Positions 1 to 11,028 of a DNA stretch of 64,000 nucleotides are shown piece after piece. The translations under genes were made by a program, and so were the position numbers. Below the pieces are notes generated by a model, which was not told the origin of the DNA, searched no databases, and worked only from the letters and a program-made list of their open reading frames with translations. This DNA comes from Oehlia diaphana (Eukaryota > Glomeromycota > Glomeromycetes > Glomerales > Glomeraceae): assembly GCA_003833135.1 (NCBI GenBank), contig QZLH01000068.1:99597-163596 (forward strand). The letters run 5' to 3'. Position 1 is the stretch's first letter. Every line of letters starts with the position of its first letter.

Positions 1-118
1 TTCGGCAGTTTCGGCAGTTTCGGCATTTCGGCATTTTTAGTTGCTTGCCGAAACCTAGTTTCGGCAGTTTCGGCAGTTTCGGCATGCCGAAACTCCTTAG
101 TTTCGGCAAGCAACCTTA
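1..118. repeat. TTTCGGCAG simple repeats at the end of a TIR-like element
   Basis: The first 118 bases are runs of TTTCGGCAG/TTTCGGCA in both orientations and end in AGTTTCGGCAAGCAACCTTAA. Nearly the same terminus occurs at about 62285-62305, and its inverted form at 60901. This suggests the segment is the subterminal repeat and terminus of a DNA element whose other end lies outside the window. No coding capacity is visible. Confidence 0.6.
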
Positions 119-229
119 AATGTGACTACAAGACTTGATGAAATCGAATGAGAATATCAAACCAATTTTACTAGAATTTCATCTGAATTTATCACAATCA
201 ATGCTACTATCCAAGTTCTTGTAAGTAAT

Positions 230-640
230 ATGGTTAGACATGATGTAGATAGCATACTTGCTCAAAGAACTCAGTCAGCCTCTGACAAATCTGATGAATC
301 TGATCAGCACAGTGTGGCCAACCTTCAAGTCAATCAGAGTCTTCACATGAAAGCTCTTATTCCGGAAGTTCATTGTCCAATTCATCTTTTTTTGAAAATG
401 TTGAGACTTGTTTTAAGCAAATTTTTAATTCGCTTAGAGGGAGTGATTCTGTTGACTATATGTGCATGTGAAACGGTAACTCATGAAATTCGTCAACTTA
501 CGGGAAAAAAGATTGGAGGGGCTACTATAAGAAGTTTTTATTATGGGTACAGTGATTCAAAATATAGTACAGTAAAGTTAATTAGCAAATGGTTAGATAG
601 CAAAGAAAATATTAGCAGTTTAGATAATAATACTGAGTAG
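230..640 (+). pseudogene. Degenerate hypothetical ORF, 136 codons
   Basis: This is an open frame of 136 codons that I do not recognise. The N-terminal part is polar and Ser/Asp rich. Its last 40 or so residues (from VTHEIRQLTGKKIGGATIRS) have the look of a small helix-turn-helix, with spacing like XRE-type DNA-binding segments, but that is only a pattern impression. The middle becomes hydrophobic in a way that suggests a frame change. It lies beside element-terminal repeats, so it is more likely a relic of a repeated family than a working gene. The 245 bases downstream to 885 are AT-rich and show nothing. Confidence 0.25.
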
Positions 641-885
641 CGGGGAAGGAACTGCCACTAAATTGGGTTAGGGCTCGGCAAATTTCCTCCCTTGAAACCC
701 TGCTTCTTTATCGTTTTTTTACATTTATTTATTAGTCAGATGGCCTCTTTTTCATAAAATTACACAATAATAAAATATGTTTTCGATTGATTTTTAAATT
801 GTGAATGTATGTTTATAAGTAAAAATATACATATATTTCTTAAAAAAAATTAGGTATGCAACTCCCGGATATAAATTTCTTTTCA

Positions 886-2499
886 TTAAACATTTGATAT
901 TTCACAATCACTGAAACTGACATTATTTAAATCTATATTCATAAATTGTGGATTATCCATGTTTTCATTTTTCCACATATGAAATGCTATGGTAGAAGCT
1001 TGTTGCCAGGAAAAATTAAAAGAGTTAGATTTAAGTTCGTAATAGACAGATGCTATGTAATCAATAGGAACTTCTTTCATGATTCTATTTAAAAATATTT
1101 CATCCTTTGATAACAAATACGTAATAACTCTTTTAGATGGAATTTGAACCTTATATTTAATAATTTCAGAAATACTCTATAATAGGATCATCAAAATGAA
1201 CGTTGGTCAACTCTGGCCCGTAACGATAGAAGAACGATTTTAGCAAGCCTTGTAAACCTGCGAAACTGTGAACCATGAACCATATAAGTAAACATATCCT
1301 CTAATTTTTGGATCCTCGAATCTCGGTTTTTCATTTCCAGTATCTGTCCGCTTCTGCTCCCCAATTTTGCTACCATTTCACCATGGAAAAATTCTCTTAG
1401 CTTCTGCTTTTCACGACTCTCTTGCAACTCCAAATCGTTGAGAACTCTGAACGGTTCTTCCACTTCTTGGATCCATATTGGATACTGGCATAAATTCCAT
1501 AAAGTTCCTGTACGAGAAAACTCCCAATCAATGATACCTACAATTTTGATTTCATCATTAACTGAACGCTCAACGAGTATGTTTTGCGCATCAAAATCAC
1601 CATGAACAAGCAAAAAGGGTTTTTGATCTATCGATTTATCAAAAGGTATGAATAACTTGGATTGAAATGAGGCAATTTGTTTTATTAGATTTTCCACTTT
1701 CGTTATCTGATTTATTTTCTTCTTTTTCATAAGTTCTTGCACATGAATCTCGAAGAATTTTTTTTATTTTTGAATCAAGGCGTCAAATAATTCCTGCATG
1801 CTTCTAAAAGGGCCGGTGAAACTAGAAATGGCATTTCTTCCCTTAATATAATATACAGGATCCACAATAGGTCCTATTCGAAAAGTTGAAGTCATCTATT
1901 TTATAATATTATTATATGAGACATTCAATAAATATTAATTATATGCCTTGCATAATACTACAAGTAAAAGGTTATTACTGTACTCACAAAGTCCATGTAA
2001 AGACATCCGATCTCTTCAAACTGGCATTTCGTCCATAATTCGAGCAACGTGTCGACAATTTGGCTTAAAACACACTTCTTTTTTTCAACCGTTAACTCAT
2101 CCAAAACTCGATATAAGTGTTGTCCAGGTATTCGTTCCATGAGAATGTAAGGGATTTTTATGGGATTATGCACGGTGCAATCTCAATCATATACTTCCGG
2201 CACTTTAATATTGGTGTTTTGAGCGACATACTTTATAGTCGCAACTTCACTAGCGAATTTTGCTGCAGGGTGGGTTAGATCACGTGAGAGTCGAGCGATG
2301 CAGTCTGGTCCAGCCTCGAATTGTAATAAATAAATTTCATTATAGAGTCCTTTTGTTAGTCTACAAGCGTGAACACAATGTCTGTCTAAGCGACTGGAAG
2401 CAAGCTGTTGTAGAGTATTGAGATCCAAGTCCAATGCAGGTTCGTCATCATCCGACGAACTAGAGCGAAAATTTCACTTTCGTTATTTTCGTTATCCAT
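886..2499 (-). pseudogene. Phosphotransferase (APH/choline-kinase-like fold) pseudogene
   Basis: Read on the minus strand, an aminoglycoside/choline-type phosphotransferase can be followed through several frames. Visible parts are a nucleotide-binding N-lobe with YILMERIPG, the catalytic HGDFDAQN loop and the metal-binding GIIDWEF segment, then an alpha-helical C-lobe. A normal intron (GTGAGT...TAG, about 1987-1896) joins two exons. Lesions are a frameshift just after the ATG near 2470, an in-frame TGA at 2185-2183 where the flanking residues (PEVYD, then DC) suggest a lost Trp, a TAA in an A-run near 1760, a 4-nt loss near 1215 that destroys a tandem TTACG, and a 1-nt loss near 1160. The catalytic motifs survive. 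Such kinases form large families in filamentous fungi; the substrate is unknown. Several errors in one gene make true decay likelier than sequencing error, but a polished read is needed to exclude the homopolymer cases. Confidence 0.7.
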
Positions 2500-3017
2500 G
2501 ATTGAATTGTGAACAGAGAACGGAATCATAATTCACAGGATTTGCATTACGGCGGATTTATGAAATACCCCAAATTTGGAAAGGGGTTCACCCATGGTTC
2601 GTCAAGTTAATTTACATAATATTTTGCCTAAATAAATATAAAAAAAAGTCAAAATAAACTTGGGCATGTGAAATATTGGACCTTTTCACATACAAATAAA
2701 TCAATTTTTATATTTAATAATGACGCACCCTCTATATTGGAAAAATTGGACGGAAAAATTGGTTAGACAAAAGTTCTGGAAACAATAAATTTTTTTTTAA
2801 AAAAAGATTTGATTATATAATTTGTTACGCAATGATTTATTTGGAGTGAGTCATTGCAATTTTAAACATAGGCGTAGGTACAAAAATTTTTTTTAGGGTT
2901 TATTTTATAAAATTTAGTGACTAAAGTTCGCTAATTTAGTAAATCTGATGACCAATTTTGCCTAGTACTATAAAAGCAGCTTAAGTAAAAAAAGTTTACC
3001 ACAGAACGTTCTAAATC
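2500..3017. other. Intergenic, AT-rich
   Basis: This holds short A/T runs and no ORF or repeat that I can name. It separates the phosphotransferase pseudogene from a small Cys/His ORF, so it may hold promoters for both, but no motif stands out. Confidence 0.4.
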
Positions 3018-3176
3018 ATGGCGACTAAATTTCCATCAAAGCATCACTGTTCTACATGTCGCAAGAGGACCAAGACTGCATCAAAGGCTGGGCATTGCCC
3101 GCCTCACGAATGGGTTTGTGCTAAGAATGTAATTTTATTATCATTATATTCTAAAAAAAATTTTGAAAATATCTAA
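3018..3176 (+). CDS. Small Cys/His-rich protein, possible first exon
   Basis: This ORF of 52 codons starts ATGGCGACTAAA. It contains CSTC followed by GHCPPHEWVC, a C-x2-C...H-C...H...C spacing typical of a small zinc-binding knuckle, embedded in basic residues (RKRTKTASK). The pattern ends exactly at AAGAAT/GTAATTTTAT, which resembles a splice donor at 3129. The last 15 codons to the stop at 3174 are then probably intron, and the real gene would continue downstream. No convincing second exon was found, because the next 1.2 kb is very AT-rich, so it may be a truncated copy. The function is unknown; small proteins of this type are often nucleic-acid binding. Confidence 0.4.
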   Translation: MATKFPSKHHCSTCRKRTKTASKAGHCPPHEWVCAKNVILLSLYSKKNFENI

Positions 3177-4402
3177 TATATGCAATTTTAATTGGAATTA
3201 ATATAAGTTTATGCAAACTCTATTGTAAATTATATTAAAGATGTTTAAATTCTTACTATATTTTTATTTTTGTAGTATTTATTATTCATTTTTAAAATTT
3301 ACTTATTTGTCATTAAAAAAAAAAATAAATATTGAAAGAAAAATTATTAATATCTTTTCTAAAGATATATTTTATAAACAACTTTTTGCTGATAAATTTA
3401 TTAAAATACTAGTAATTAAAAAACGGGAAAATTTAGATGTGTGATGTTTAAATCTCGCCTTTATTCCAAAAAAGGATATTTTGTATGCCGATCATTTAAT
3501 TCTGGCCAGAATTAAATACGTCACGTGATTTAATGCCGAAAAAAAAGTTTTGTCAAATGTCAAAAATGACATTCAAAACCATCCTTGATGCTTTAAATAA
3601 ACTTGCAGAGAGGGAAAAATACACATAGTAGACATTTTTTAAAAAAGTTTGTATATTAAGAATTTCTTTTTTGTTACGGAATGCGAAATCTTAACAGAGA
3701 GATGTACATTTCCCCTATATTTTCGCTATATTTATTATTAAAAAGAAAGCTAAAGATAAATTTAACAATAATATTCACATATGGATTAAAATTAATTAAA
3801 TATATATTTTAATTTCATAGAGAGGTGTCACAATTGGTTATAAATTTATTGTACACGAAATATACAATCTAATAATGTGAATACGCGTTCTTTGAAAAAA
3901 AAATTTTTTGTAAATTTTTACATATTAACAGTTTAAAATAAATATTTTAAGGAATCACTTTATGATTTCAGGTAATAATATATCTTAAATATCAATCCTA
4001 TAAATTTGTATAAAAAAAAATTTCGGTTTAGAGAAACCGTGAAGTGTAATAAATAAAATGTCACTTAAGAATTGCGTATCTTTAGGGCTTAGTTTAAATA
4101 ACAAAGTTTATCGCTTGCGCCATTCATGAATATTGTTTATCGTTTGTTACAAAGTAAAGCCACTTAAAATAATTTATTAAGAAAACGCCATTCTTTTTGA
4201 TTAGTCACATAATTACAGCACACTTTGAGGCTTTAATTTGTTTATTTTATGATGCGAAGATTGTTTATTGTGATATAAAGATTCACCACTTGTAACAATT
4301 GAAGTTCATGGCCGCGACTATAATAAAGTGTAATTAATTTAAAACATGGTCCTTTTTTTACAAAAAATACCAAGTTTTTAAATCAAATAATAAACAATAC
4401 TT
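3177..4402. other. AT-rich intergenic region with a 20-bp palindrome
   Basis: No gene is supported; an AT-rich 67-codon ORF at 3241-3444 is compositionally spurious. Positions 3496-3515 form a perfect 20-bp palindrome centred on TGGCCA, followed by CGTCACGTGA containing an E-box-like CACGTG. A related TTTTGGCCAGAATT occurs inside the TIR element near 10742, so this may be a repeat remnant and not a promoter. The last 400 bases are the upstream region of the MFS gene. Confidence 0.4.
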
Positions 4403-5952
4403 ATGAAAGAAAATATTAATTACGAATTACTTACAGATTCAACAACATCGCTCGTAGATGATAGCCCAAGAAATTGGTCGGCGAAGAAAAAAAGAAATGT
4501 TTTAATTCTCATATCGGCTACCGGTATAATTGGCTCTATAGGAAATTTGTAAATTTCACATTATAAGAATTGATACAATTTACAAATTCCTTTGATCTAA
4601 TGTAAAAATTATTTTTCTTATGCTCTCAGATCATTTAATCCGGCAATATTGATAGTACGAGAAGATTTAAATACCACGGAAACTCTAGTAAACACGGCTG
4701 TAGCATCATATCTGTACGTTAACGGAATCGCGGTAAATAATATTATCTTATAAACTTAGATTAAAATCGCAATCTAAAATTTAATAAAATTTTAGCCATT
4801 ATTTTGGGCGACATATTCTGATTTACAAGGAACAAGAAGAAAAGTGTTCTTATTTGATGCATTTTTAATAATATTAACGAGTAATCGAGTATTGGGTGTG
4901 CATTTGCAAATAATATTTATTGGTTGATAGTATTTCGTATGCTCCAATCTTTTTCTGTCTCAGCCGTTCAATGTCTTTCCGTTGGAACACTCAGTGATAT
5001 ATACAACGCAACCGAAAGAGGAAATGCCATTGGAGTATTTTATCTCGGATTTTTTATTGGTCTAGTAATCGGACCGCCGATAGGAGGATTTCTAACTCAA
5101 TATATAAGTTGGAGATCGCTATTTTGGTTTATTGCTATATTCGCGACCATAAGGCTTTTCTTAATATTTATCTTTTTACCTGAGACATATAATAAACCTA
5201 GTACAACAAATTCTTCTCAATCAGTTTTCAATCCATTGGCACCAATTTTATTATTACGTCATGCAAATGTTACATTAGTGATTTTATATTGGATATGGAT
5301 TATATCAATTCATTTCGTGGTTAATATTTTAATTCCAACTAAATTTCACTTAACTTATGGAGCTACTACATCAGAAATTGGATTAATTTTTTTGGCTCCC
5401 GGTGCTGGACTAGTTTTGGGTAGTTTTGCTGGAGGTAGAGTATCAGACTTTCTACTTAAACGGAATATTAAAAAACGTGATGGTAGTTGTTATCCCGAAT
5501 TGAGATTACATGGAGCTTGGTGGGGTGCTTCCTTAATACCATTATGTTATTTTTGTTTTGGCTGGTTCATTGAATATGAAGTATTCATTGTCTATCCTGT
5601 CGTTGCTATGTTTATTGGTAAGATGAACAATTAATTTTATTCTCGATAATTATATATTTGATATTTATTTTTTTATTTAACAGGAGCTTTTGTATCGCAA
5701 ATTGCAACAAATTCATGTGAAACATATTTAATTGATTCGTATCCAAAAAGTAGTGCTTCAATCGTTGCTTTGTCAAATGTTTGTAAATGTATAGTAGCTC
5801 CGAGCATGTTGATAGCTGCTGCTCCAATAGATCATTCTGTTGGTACTGGTTTGACATTTTCTATATTAATTTTAGTAAATTTATTTACACTATGTTTGTT
5901 AATTTTAGTATATTTTAAAGGAAAAGAATGGAGAGAAAAAGAGATATCGTAA
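4403..5952 (+). pseudogene. MFS transporter, DHA1-like drug:H+ antiporter, with an apparent frameshift
   Basis: Exons are 4403-4548, 4630-4732, 4796-5617 and 5684-5952, all with GT-AG introns in frame. The product starts MKENINYELLTDST, is polar before the first membrane segment (NVLILISATGIIGS), and then has SDLQGTRRK (MFS motif A, loop 2-3). GVFYLGFFIGLVIGPPIGG is motif C, the antiporter signature. Multiple hydrophobic helices follow to a charged C-terminus. Near 4878-4890 the frame must change by one base to pass from FLIILTSN into GCAFANNIYWLIVF. Alternatively, a short intron GTAATC...GATAG (about 4878-4931) would keep frame but delete the conserved helix-4 start. I prefer a frameshift: either a recent inactivation or a sequence error. 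It would export small molecules across the plasma or vacuolar membrane; the substrate is unknown. Confidence 0.7.
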
Positions 5953-6527
5953 AAAAAATGTGTACATGACATTATTAGGTCAAGTTTTTAAAAATTATTT
6001 GTATTGCAAAAAGACAATAGAATTTATGTTTATCAGCTTGTAATAGATCAGTATAATAAAGAAATAAAAAATTTTAACCCGACCTGATTCAGCCCTTCGA
6101 AACAAATTAAGTGGCAGACAATCAGGTTAGGAATTGTCGTAAGTTATGGAATATTGGAAGTCCAAAAATCGAATTGGGATTGATGTTTGGAAAGAGATCA
6201 TTCAAAAAAATATGTAAGGAGTAACAAATAAAAATGTCGTATGCAGCTATGCCAGCTATCGAATTTTTCAAGTGATTATAATAATAATAAAGATAATTGT
6301 AATAATGCCAACCAATGTTAAACAATAGGATTTCACACATTCCAAGTCCCTAGAATACTTATAAAAATGAGAAATTCAGAAGGTGTGATAATACTGTCTT
6401 TGTTTAATTGTTATAAAGTAATATTTTAAAACTGTGATCCATTTTTATTGATAAATTATTTCAATACCTTTTTATTATTATTAAATGGCGAGATTTATCA
6501 AAAAACAAACGGTGAATGTGTGTGTAT
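5953..6527. other. Intergenic
   Basis: This is the 3' flank of the MFS gene plus AT-rich DNA. The minus-strand ORF at 6122-6340 is rich in Tyr, Asn and Ile codons typical of AT-rich spacer and is not supported. Confidence 0.35.
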
Positions 6528-6852
6528 AAGGTTCAAGGTCTGTCCACCAAATATTCCAATCTTACTCAAAATTCAATTCATGGACCAAGGCAATTGGCTC
6601 TGAAATTCTCAGAAAAAGTATGTATATTTTTGCCTAATAGAGATACTTAGCTACGTTAAACTTAATTATTTGCTAGGTCCTTGTTCTGGAGAGAAAGGAT
6701 TCGAAGCAGTAAACGATATTTGCCATATTATTGGCGAATGGTACAATATCGTATTAGAATGCTACAATGATGGATTAGCAGAAGATAGGAAATTTGACAG
6801 TTTTTATAAATTGTATAGTCTAGTATCTAACGATGAAACAATTAAGAAATGA
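6528..6852 (+). pseudogene. Unrecognised gene fragment, two exon-like blocks
   Basis: A frame open from about 6528 (VHQIFQSYSKFNSWTKAIGSE) reaches a plausible donor at 6617 (AAA/GTATGT). It resumes after GCTAG near 6676 as CSGEKGFEAVNDICHIIGEW and runs to a TGA at 6850. The amino-acid composition is protein-like (Trp, Cys and Gly present), unlike random AT-rich ORFs. There is no start codon in frame and the downstream sequence falls apart, so I treat it as a fragment of a repeated fungal family. No function can be given. Confidence 0.3.
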
Positions 6853-7675
6853 ATTTCTGATATACTTGGAAATGAGGGGATGAGTGTGCAAGATTTAAAT
6901 TTATTAGTTCAATATAAAGAGATTCAAAATATAAGAATCCATAAAAAAAACTAAAAAGATCAGCTACAGGGCAACTTTATAAGTTGCATAGATCCCTCAG
7001 GTTATTGCAGATAGCTTCGATCAACAAGAAGATCATTGGAGAGCATTTGAAAAATGCATGACATGATTTTATGGACGAAACTAATTTTATATTTTATCTC
7101 TAATAAATTTATTAAAAAATATTTTGCTGTAAATGTGACTAAATAATAACATATCCATGCTCAGATTCGCTTTCCAACATTTCTAAGACTTCGCCAGCTT
7201 CTGTATGTTTGTAAAATCTACAATTTATCTTCAACATAAGTTCATCCGCTTCAATCTCAGTCAATTCCCCCCCTCCGTGGCGCAATGGATAAATCATCAT
7301 AATCATATTCACTAATTGGGCTCTACGGTAATAATTAGATGTTCTCCGTGTTTTTATTTTCATTGACTATTCCTTTAACAAGAACATCACGATAAGATAA
7401 TCTTTTGGTATTAATTATTGGTATAATTTCATTTTTCATCTCTTTCTTCACACAAACATCGTTTTTTATCTTTGACTTTTTCTTTAGCAAGAAAAGAAAA
7501 TATGTTAGGACAAAAGAAAGTATAATTCATCATGTATATTTAACAAGGATGGTTTTTAATAATCTGATAATATTTCGATATTAATTAAAGATACGTGGTT
7601 TTAGTTCATCGATGTAAATTCTAACTACAATCCACGCTAGATTGGAGAGAATTGTGGTAACATACCTAAATTCAA
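6853..7675. other. Intergenic, gene debris
   Basis: This holds a minus-strand 74-codon ORF (7139-7363) that I cannot support. It also holds an isolated tRNA-D-arm-like string at about 7272-7290 without the rest of a tRNA. Nothing else is recognisable. Confidence 0.3.
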
Positions 7676-8196
7676 TTATTCATTTTCATCATCGGTATCA
7701 GAGTCTACAACGCTATCATTATGGTTCATAATCAAGTGTTGACTTAGCGCATCAGGAGAACCAAATTGCAAACAATTGCAAATTGGACACTAAGAAAAAA
7801 GGTCAACGCGATTATTTCAGTCACCTCTGTACTTATAAACAAGGTAACAGGTAAAATATTGATTATCTTAAATGGTTTTTATATAGGTGTGTTGACGTAA
7901 ATGCTCTGCAAAATATAATTATAATTATTATTTCTAGAGAATCTACGGAGCAAGTTAAGCTAAAAAGTACTTGACATATTTTTATACTTCTAGTTTAATA
8001 ATACTACTTTGATATTTATTGCAACCTTTCCACGGACATATATAATTGGGTTTCCTGAAATTGATCTTTTGCAAGAATTAATGACGTGTTAAATGATATG
8101 ATTTCTTTGTTTCTCCTCAGTTTCAAGGTGTTGTGGATCTGAATGAGTTCCTACCCATTTACAGATAAATGGCGTTAAATTAGCACTTTCAGACAT
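7676..8196 (-). pseudogene. C2H2 zinc-finger gene remnant
   Basis: On the minus strand an ATG at 8196 begins MSESANLTPFICKWVG. Further along are CPWKGC, then, after a possible intron ending GCAGAG, HLRQH. A last exon after TTTCTTAG reads CPICNCLQFGSPDALSQHLI-MNH followed by an acidic tail DSDTDDENE and a stop at 7676. These give at least two C-x2/4-C...H-x3/4-H fingers, the CPWKGC one resembling the GLI/PacC-type spacing. The frame breaks near 8055, and TAA interrupts HII-HV at about 8089, probably from CAA. Introns could not all be placed with GT-AG in phase, so I call it a decayed gene. If intact alleles exist they would encode a DNA-binding regulator. Confidence 0.5.
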
Positions 8197-9334
8197 GCTA
8201 GAATAGTAAATATAGACGAACCTATTGATTTTATGTCGCTGTTTTCACAGATATGGTGATTGTGTAATCGGTCATTTATTATTAGCGTATTAATAAACCG
8301 GCCAAGAGTGCGTCATGCTCGAAAGTTCTGGCATATTTTTTATTACGCCACTTGAATTATTATGTGGTGATTCGCAAATAAAGTAGAGAAAAAATTTTCC
8401 ATTTTAGGATCTCAGGATTCATTTACGCATGTTCGGGTTCTAGATAGCATAGAATGAGAAGAACTAATGGGAAATTAATATTCGGAATCTTAAGAAATGG
8501 GAATTATTTCTGTTCAACTTCATGAAAGGCAAAAAAGACAAAAGCAATAACTTTCCTCGCCCCGAAAACAAATAAAAGACGAATTACTTAATTGCCGATC
8601 CGCATGTGATTGATAGAACAGATATAGTAGTTATGTTTAATAATAAACAAACGCGTCTAGAAATCTTTTTTCCCCATGTCAAAATCCCACATTACTACAG
8701 GTAAACTTGTTGCAACTAGTAGTGTTGTGCCAGAACTCCATTATGGCCCATATTTACGTAACTGGTGGATTTTTTCTAAAGAAAAACTCAAGGAAACAAA
8801 CATATCCTATCCTTAGGACTTGAAGTTATATTGGGAAAAATTTTTTGCTACTTATCCTGATGGATTGAAATGAAAAATTTGATTGAACTAGTGACTATAA
8901 ATTTTTCAGTATTATTGATTGAATTTCCATGTACTGCCGATCATGTGGATTGCATTTGGCATCAAACTCGTTAAATGCTTAATTTAATTCTATTTTATGT
9001 GAATTAGATCATGGAGCTATTATTGTAGTACTATGGATTCAAAAGATATTTATATAGTCTTATACTAGTATTATTTCTTATTTCTTAATTTATTAACCAA
9101 TAGTATTACATATAATAAGATTTCTGATAATAATTTTTATTGTTTTAATCATTTATTTTAAAAAAAAGGCAATTAGTAAATTTAATATTAAAAAAAAATA
9201 TTTTTTTTTATTTTCATTGAAATCATTTTTTTTAAATAACATAAATTTTACATTGTAAATTGTCATACGTGTTCACTAATCCAAATTGTATAACAGGTAA
9301 TGGGTTAAAAGTTTAATTTTTTTTTTTTACTCGT
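8197..9334. other. Intergenic, possible gene debris
   Basis: There is no continuous coding frame. Short protein-like stretches (for example near 8890-8960) are too broken to name. 9100-9340 is AT-rich with long A and T runs, the 3' flank of the next gene. Confidence 0.3.
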
Positions 9335-9994
9335 TTAATTTTTAATTTTAATTTTATAGAAGCAAGCACACCAATACATTAATAAAATTGGAGTTCCATT
9401 TTTATCAGGAATTGTAATGTCAGTGAAATAAAAATCACAACATTTGTCTTCCAAATCGAATTTCTTGTATTGTCCTTTCCAAGAGTCATGTACGGTAGAA
9501 CCTTCGGATTTGATAAGATCTACAATACCTTTAATGAGCTGATCAACTTCAGAAGAAGATAAAGTTAAGTTGTCGAATTTGCTCTATTAAAACATTATAA
9601 TTAGAATAATTAGAAAGATTTTTTATCAAAAATTAGAAAATATAGCACAACATTATACCTTTAAATACCCAGCAAAATCGAAATTTGTAATATCTGCATC
9701 ATAAACAATGCTGTCTTCTAAAGCACCAGCTTGCGATGATTCAGAAGGATGTGTAGTTTCACCATTCCATTGATAATTTAATTCTTTTAGCCATTGTTGA
9801 TGGCAGTATAGTTTAATGAAAGTTACACTTTCTTTGATTGCTAGCAAGACATCTTGATTTTCATCGGTTGTAGAAATGAAAGCTGGTTTTCCAGCCAATC
9901 GAGCAGCTAGTTTATGTAATTCAAAAACACTTGTAGGTTCAGCAAGTTTGACGACGACGTTAATATATTCACTAGTTGTTTTGTCGGAAAGCAT
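9335..9994 (-). CDS. Hypothetical protein, two exons, 194 aa
   Basis: Exon 1 is 9994-9659, the intron 9658-9584 (GTATAA...TAG) and exon 2 9583-9335. The joined frame gives 194 residues starting MLSDKTTSEYINVVVKLAEP and ending near the tract GTPILLMYWCACFYK. The composition is balanced and acidic, with no signal peptide or membrane helix. It shows alternating hydrophobic and charged blocks that suggest a small alpha/beta globular protein. I do not recognise the family. The last eight residues are Lys/Ile/Asn-rich and could be read-through into spacer if a further exon exists. The ATG is preceded by an AT-rich stretch and the next feature upstream is a TIR element 210 bp away. Confidence 0.6.
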
Positions 9995-10207
9995 TGTTTT
10001 TTATTTTTTATAGAGAGGTTTTATTTTGATTATTTGAAATTGGATTTCTTGCTCATTTTATAAATGTTTGAGCTGTGACCTGATTATATCGTATTTGTGG
10101 CGCTTTTAGCCATAAAATAAATTAAATCAAACTGGGAAGAATTTTAATTTAATTTTTGGGCTTTCACCTGTATTTGCATAAAGTACACGGAGTCTTATTC
10201 GAGAAAA

Positions 10208-10515
10208 GCTAGTCAACTCTTAATATAACGAAGTGGGCGTCCGGGCTGGGTTGATCAGGCCATATGATGGAAAAATCTGGTATAACCTGGGAAATTTTGG
10301 TATATTATGGTATATACGTAAGCTACACAAAACAAAATCGTTATAAAAAATTAAAAAGGGGTATACGGTTTATAAAATTTACTTCGTTAAACGGTATACG
10401 GCATTTAATTAGTAAAATTCGATATTATGAGGTTTTTTTATATGTTTAAATTTGTGAAGATCCGTTATGTTGTAAAATTCGTTATATCAAAAATTCGTTA
10501 TAAGAGTTGACTGTA
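10208..10515. mobile_element. MITE-like TIR element with Tc1/pogo-type ends
   Basis: The left end (AGTCAACTCTTAATATAACGAA, from 10211) and the right end (TTCGTTATAAGAGTTGACTGTA, to 10515) are inverted copies of each other, so the element is about 305 bp. The right end closes with TA. CAGTCRACTCTTGTTATAACGAAC-type ends are characteristic of pogo/Tc1-mariner-derived non-autonomous elements; no transposase is present. Confidence 0.6.
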
Positions 10516-10548
10516 GTTAGACCAGGAGTACTATGTGAGGAGAGGTAC

Positions 10549-10955
10549 TACAGTGAAATTCGATAAACTGGATTTGGGCCTAAACCGGATTTTTTTGCTG
10601 GAACCAAATCACGTATATTAAAATAGTTTCGATATATCGGAGTTTACTCTAATAACGGATCAAACCAGCTATAAAAATGATTCGATAAACCGGATCACGT
10701 GATCATTAACCAATAAAATTTAAGTAACGCAGTAAATCTTAATTTTGGCCAGAATTATAAAAATCTTTAATTCCGGCTGAAGTTATGTATTACTTATATC
10801 TTCAATTTTTATGAACTCTTTAGCATGAAAATTTGGTATAATATATTATAATATATTTTCAATATATCAAAATTTTTTCGCTAAACCAGATATCCCAATA
10901 AACCGGATATTTTTAGTGGAACTGATAGATCCGGTTTATCGAATTTCACTGTGTA
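10549..10955. mobile_element. Non-autonomous TIR element, about 400 bp
   Basis: CAGTGAAATTCGATAAAC at 10551 is matched inversely by GTTTATCGAATTTCACTG ending at 10951, and further CCGG-containing segments pair inside. The interior holds GATCACGTGATC (10695-10706) and a TTTTGGCCAGAATT string like the palindrome at 3496. A TA flanks the left side. It has no coding capacity and is a MITE of unknown superfamily, lying directly beside another MITE and 70 bp from the hAT insertion. Confidence 0.6.
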
Positions 10956-11020
10956 TATACGTACAGTATATTAAACTGGCCAAATAACATAATTTGGCAC
11001 CTGAAATTTGTTAAATAGTA

Positions 11021-11028
11021 CCCTTTAG
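11021..11028. repeat. Left 8-bp target-site duplication of the hAT insertion
   Basis: CCCTTTAG immediately precedes the element terminus TAGGAATGTTAAC and is repeated exactly at 15682-15689 after the other terminus. An 8-bp duplication is the hallmark of hAT integration. Confidence 0.85.

Noticed and set aside
3241..3444. 67-codon ORF, Phe/Lys/Ile rich
   Set aside because: Compositional artefact of AT-rich spacer.
7272..7290. tRNA-Arg-like string CCGTGGCGCAATGGATA
   Set aside because: It matches the start and D-arm of a tRNA only; there is no anticodon arm, T-loop (GGTTCGA) or acceptor partner within 90 bases.
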